The notes beneath the pieces are model-generated. The model was not told the DNA's origin. It saw only the letters and a program-made list of their open reading frames with translations, and made no database searches. This document shows, in pieces, positions 61,976-64,000 of a DNA stretch of 64,000 bases; positions within the stretch are counted from its first letter, which is position 1; each line of letters begins with the position of its first letter. This DNA is from Roseovarius gaetbuli (GTDB taxonomy: Bacteria > Pseudomonadota > Alphaproteobacteria > Rhodobacterales > Rhodobacteraceae). The translations under genes were made by a program, and so were the position numbers. Location of the stretch: assembly GCF_900172365.1 (NCBI RefSeq), contig NZ_FWFJ01000004.1:1-64000 (forward strand), in the 5' to 3' direction.

Positions 61976-62698
61976 ATGTTTTCCACGTTGCCGCCTTGGG
62001 TCTTCGACTGGTCCGGTCATCTGGGGGTGGCGCTTTATCTGGGGTCTTACGCGGCGCTTCAGGCCAGGCTGATCCGCGGCAGCAGCTATATCTACGCGCT
62101 CTTGAACCTTCTTGCGGCCACTTTTGTTCTGATAAGCCTGAGCTCGGCCTTCAACCTGTCTTCGGCCCTGATACAGGTGTTCTGGATCGCGATTAGTCTC
62201 GGCGGGCTTGCCCGGCTGATCTGGCTCAATAGCGGCCTGCGGTTTTCATCCGAAGACAAGGCTCTGATCGCACAGATCTTTGGCGTAATGCCCAAACCTC
62301 TGGCGCGTCAGTTTCTTGACAATGGCTAATGGCTGGATGGCGAGGCGGGCCTGGCCCTCACCACCCAGGGCGAACCGGTGAGCGCGCTTACCTTCATCCT
62401 GCGCGGTGAAGCCGAAGTGACAAGCGATGCGCGCCCGATCGGACGACTTGGGCAGGGCCTTGTCGGGGAAATGAACGTGCTTGACGGCGGGCCCGCCAGT
62501 GCCAGCGTCACCCTGACACGGCCCGCGCGCCTGTTCACCATCACCGGCGGCGCACTGAACCGCCTTATCCGGCGCGACAGCGATCTGCGCCTGCTGGTGG
62601 AAAACGCCATGTCGCGCGATACCCGCGCCAAGCTTGTCGCCGCCAATCAACGCCTTTCCACTGCGCAAAAAGGGGGCCACGATGATCACGAACCCTGA
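61976..62698 (+). pseudogene. Membrane protein + cyclic-nucleotide-binding domain, split by an in-frame TAA
   Basis: Residues 1-117 (61976-62329) have three hydrophobic segments in the style of small CBU_0592-like membrane proteins and end RQFLDNG. The TAA at 62327-62329 is followed without frame change by WLDGEAGLAL and then a cNMP-binding domain (FILRGEAEV; LGQGLVGEMNVLDGGPASASV). Reading through one codon would give one protein of about 240 residues. A GTG at 62378 could start the cNMP part separately but has only a weak SD. So it is a nonsense-mutated gene, two reinitiated proteins, or a sequencing error. It lies 15 bp after the adenylate cyclase, whose cAMP it could sense. Confidence 0.65.
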
Positions 62699-63074
62699 GA
62701 TGATCGCTGTTCTGGTGCTTTTTCAGATCAAGCATTTCATCGGTGATTACCTCTGGCAAACCGATTGGATGCTGGCCAACAAGGGGCGTTATGGCCACCC
62801 CGGCGGGCTTGTGCATGCGGGGGTGCATGGCGCGCTTTCGGCACCGATCCTGATCTGGGCCGGGGTGCCGATTGGGCTGGCAGTCATGCTCGCGCTCGCC
62901 GAGGCCGCCGTGCATTACCACATTGACTGGGCCAAGGCCCGCGCGGTCAGACGGCGCGACCTCGATGCAGGCCAAACCGCCTCTTGGCGCTATCTGGGGG
63001 TGGATCAGGGGGTGGATCAGGGCGCGCATCAAGTGACCTATGTCGCGCTTTTCGCCGCCGCGCTTTACCTGTGA
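62682..63074 (+). CDS. DUF3307 membrane protein
   Basis: A 130-residue protein with several hydrophobic segments. KHFIGDYLWQTDWM near the start and the later VHYHIDWAKA are hallmarks of the DUF3307 family, of unknown function. The C-terminal GVDQGVDQ comes from a 12-bp tandem duplication. The ATG at 62682 overlaps the end of the cNMP-domain frame by 17 bp, with AAAAAGGGGG upstream. Confidence 0.8.
   Translation: MITNPEMIAVLVLFQIKHFIGDYLWQTDWMLANKGRYGHPGGLVHAGVHGALSAPILIWAGVPIGLAVMLALAEAAVHYHIDWAKARAVRRRDLDAGQTASWRYLGVDQGVDQGAHQVTYVALFAAALYL
62996..63019 (+). repeat. 12-bp tandem repeat inside the DUF3307 gene
   Basis: GGGGGTGGATCA is present twice in a row, encoding the repeat GVDQ-GVDQ. 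Being a multiple of three, it does not shift the frame. It looks like a recent slippage duplication. Confidence 0.85.
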
Positions 63075-63116
63075 ACCGGCCTTTCCTTTTGCCACGGCGC
63101 GCGCAATCATCGCGCG

Positions 63117-64000
63117 ATGGCCAGAATCAACATCGAACAGCTTCGCACCTTTCTTGCCACGGTCCGCCTTGGCAGCGTCCGCAAGGCCGCGCTTGGCCTG
63201 AACATCACCCAACCCGCCGTCACCGCGCGGATCAAGAATCTTGAACACTCGCTGGCCGCCGACCTGTTTGATCGCACCGCAAGCGGTCTGCGCCTGACCA
63301 AACGCGGCGAGCGGCTGGTGAGTTATGCCGAACAGTTCGAGCACCTGTCGCAATTGGTCGAGGCCAATATCACCGACCCAGAGGGCATTGATTTCATCCT
63401 GCGCCTTGGCGTGTCGGAAACCATCGCGCAATGCTGGCTGCCCGAATTTGTCTCGGCACTGCACCGCGAATTTCCCAAAGTCGAGATCGAGATCAACGTC
63501 GATATCTCAACCAATCTGCGCGACGGGCTGCTGAACCGCGAGATTGATCTTGCCATTCTTCTGGGGCCGGTCTCGGAATATTCGGTCAATAATATCGAGC
63601 TGCCGGGCTTTGATCTTGCCTGGTACGCCGCCGCCGATATGCGGGGTGTGGGCGGCGACGACGCCACGCTTTTGGCCAGCAAGCCGATCATCACCTACGC
63701 CCGCAACACCCGCCCCTACCGCGAGCTGAAAACCGTTTTGTTTGAACGGGTCGGCCCCGGTGTGTCGCTGTTTCCCTCGTCGTCCCTGTCGGCCTGTTTT
63801 CGCCTCGTCGAGGCCGGGCTTGGCGTTGCCGCCCTGCCCCGCGCCCTTGGTGCGCCCTATCTCAAAGGCGGCACCCTGCGCGAGTTTGATCCCGGCTGGA
63901 CCCCGGGACCGCTGCGCTTTTCGCTCTCTTATCTCGGTGATCCCAAAAGCCACGTGGTTGAATCCGCCGCCAAGATCGCGCTTGGCGTGGCGCGGGCCTC
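63117..64000 (+). CDS. LysR-family regulator (3' end beyond the window)
   Basis: At least 294 residues, with no stop before the window ends. The N-terminal HTH (IEQLRTFLATVRLGSVRKAA, TQPAVTARIKNLE) is clear, as is the effector domain (LRLGVSETIAQCWLPEF; EIDLAILLGPVSE; RLVEAGLGVAALPRAL). ATG 63117 is the start. No divergent partner is visible upstream, so its target may lie beyond the window. Confidence 0.88.
   Translation, partial: MARINIEQLRTFLATVRLGSVRKAALGLNITQPAVTARIKNLEHSLAADLFDRTASGLRLTKRGERLVSYAEQFEHLSQLVEANITDPEGIDFILRLGVSETIAQCWLPEFVSALHREFPKVEIEINVDISTNLRDGLLNREIDLAILLGPVSEYSVNNIELPGFDLAWYAAADMRGVGGDDATLLASKPIITYARNTRPYRELKTVLFERVGPGVSLFPSSSLSACFRLVEAGLGVAALPRALGAPYLKGGTLREFDPGWTPGPLRFSLSYLGDPKSHVVESAAKIALGVARA

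Noticed and set aside
62327-62329. Programmed stop-codon readthrough or recoding at the TAA
   Set aside because: TAA is the least leaky stop, and no downstream structure or selenocysteine-like element is apparent. Mutation or reinitiation is simpler.

Overview
This 64 kb window is GC-rich (I judge about 60 percent) and densely coded. It looks like the chromosome or a large replicon of a marine-type alphaproteobacterium, most likely Rhodobacteraceae (Roseobacter-like). That inference rests on gene content: many TRAP and ABC importers with divergent regulators, a BioMNY biotin ECF transporter, a BKACE enzyme, several class III aminotransferases, a 976-residue FAD/Fe-S dehydrogenase, and long ATGA-coupled operons. 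No rRNA, tRNA, CRISPR array or phage was seen.

Layout. 1-3159: the end of an IS110-type insertion sequence next to a decayed sensor kinase whose tail is fused by deletion to a receiver fragment, followed by an intact receiver-kinase hybrid. 3288-8921: bioM-bioN-bioY-nitroreductase on the plus strand, converging on an SDR, an acyl-CoA ligase and a thiolase; this resembles the Bacillus yhfU-yhfT-yhfS biotin grouping. 9217-21125: a compact eight-gene minus-strand operon with a TAXI-TRAP importer, UspA-like protein, nitrilase-type amidase, very large Orn/Lys/Arg-type decarboxylase, ATP-grasp ligase, C45 Ntn acyltransferase and class III aminotransferase. I cannot match it to a named pathway and consider it the best candidate for an undescribed system. 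21524-26817: mgtE, an FMN glutamate-synthase-like protein, gabT, and a divergent XRE-cupin regulator. 26809-33819: a DctPQM TRAP operon with a serine-glyoxylate-type aminotransferase, CoA-transferase, enoyl-CoA hydratase and hydratase, divergent from an FAD/Fe-S 2-hydroxyacid dehydrogenase and a GntR regulator. 37563-46485: a ten-gene polyamine import and breakdown operon with a divergent LysR. 47550-58381: a HAD phosphatase, then a DeoR-led Ugp-like ABC operon with a phosphodiesterase, a Na/Pi transporter and a SulP-STAS-cNMP transporter. 58545-64000: an apparently circularly permuted flavoprotein, a class III adenylate cyclase with TPRs, a cNMP-binding membrane protein split by a stop codon, a DUF3307 protein and a truncated LysR gene.

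How it fits together. Most of the window is modular catabolism: an importer, the enzymes for its substrate, and a divergent regulator with symmetric operator-like DNA between. Each of the four binding-protein genes that sits inside an operon is followed within 10-35 nt by a GC-rich hairpin, which suggests a shared way of keeping binding-protein mRNA in excess. Broken genes (kinase, receiver, split cNMP protein) show ongoing loss of some signalling functions. All functions are read from sequence motifs and gene order; no database search was run.
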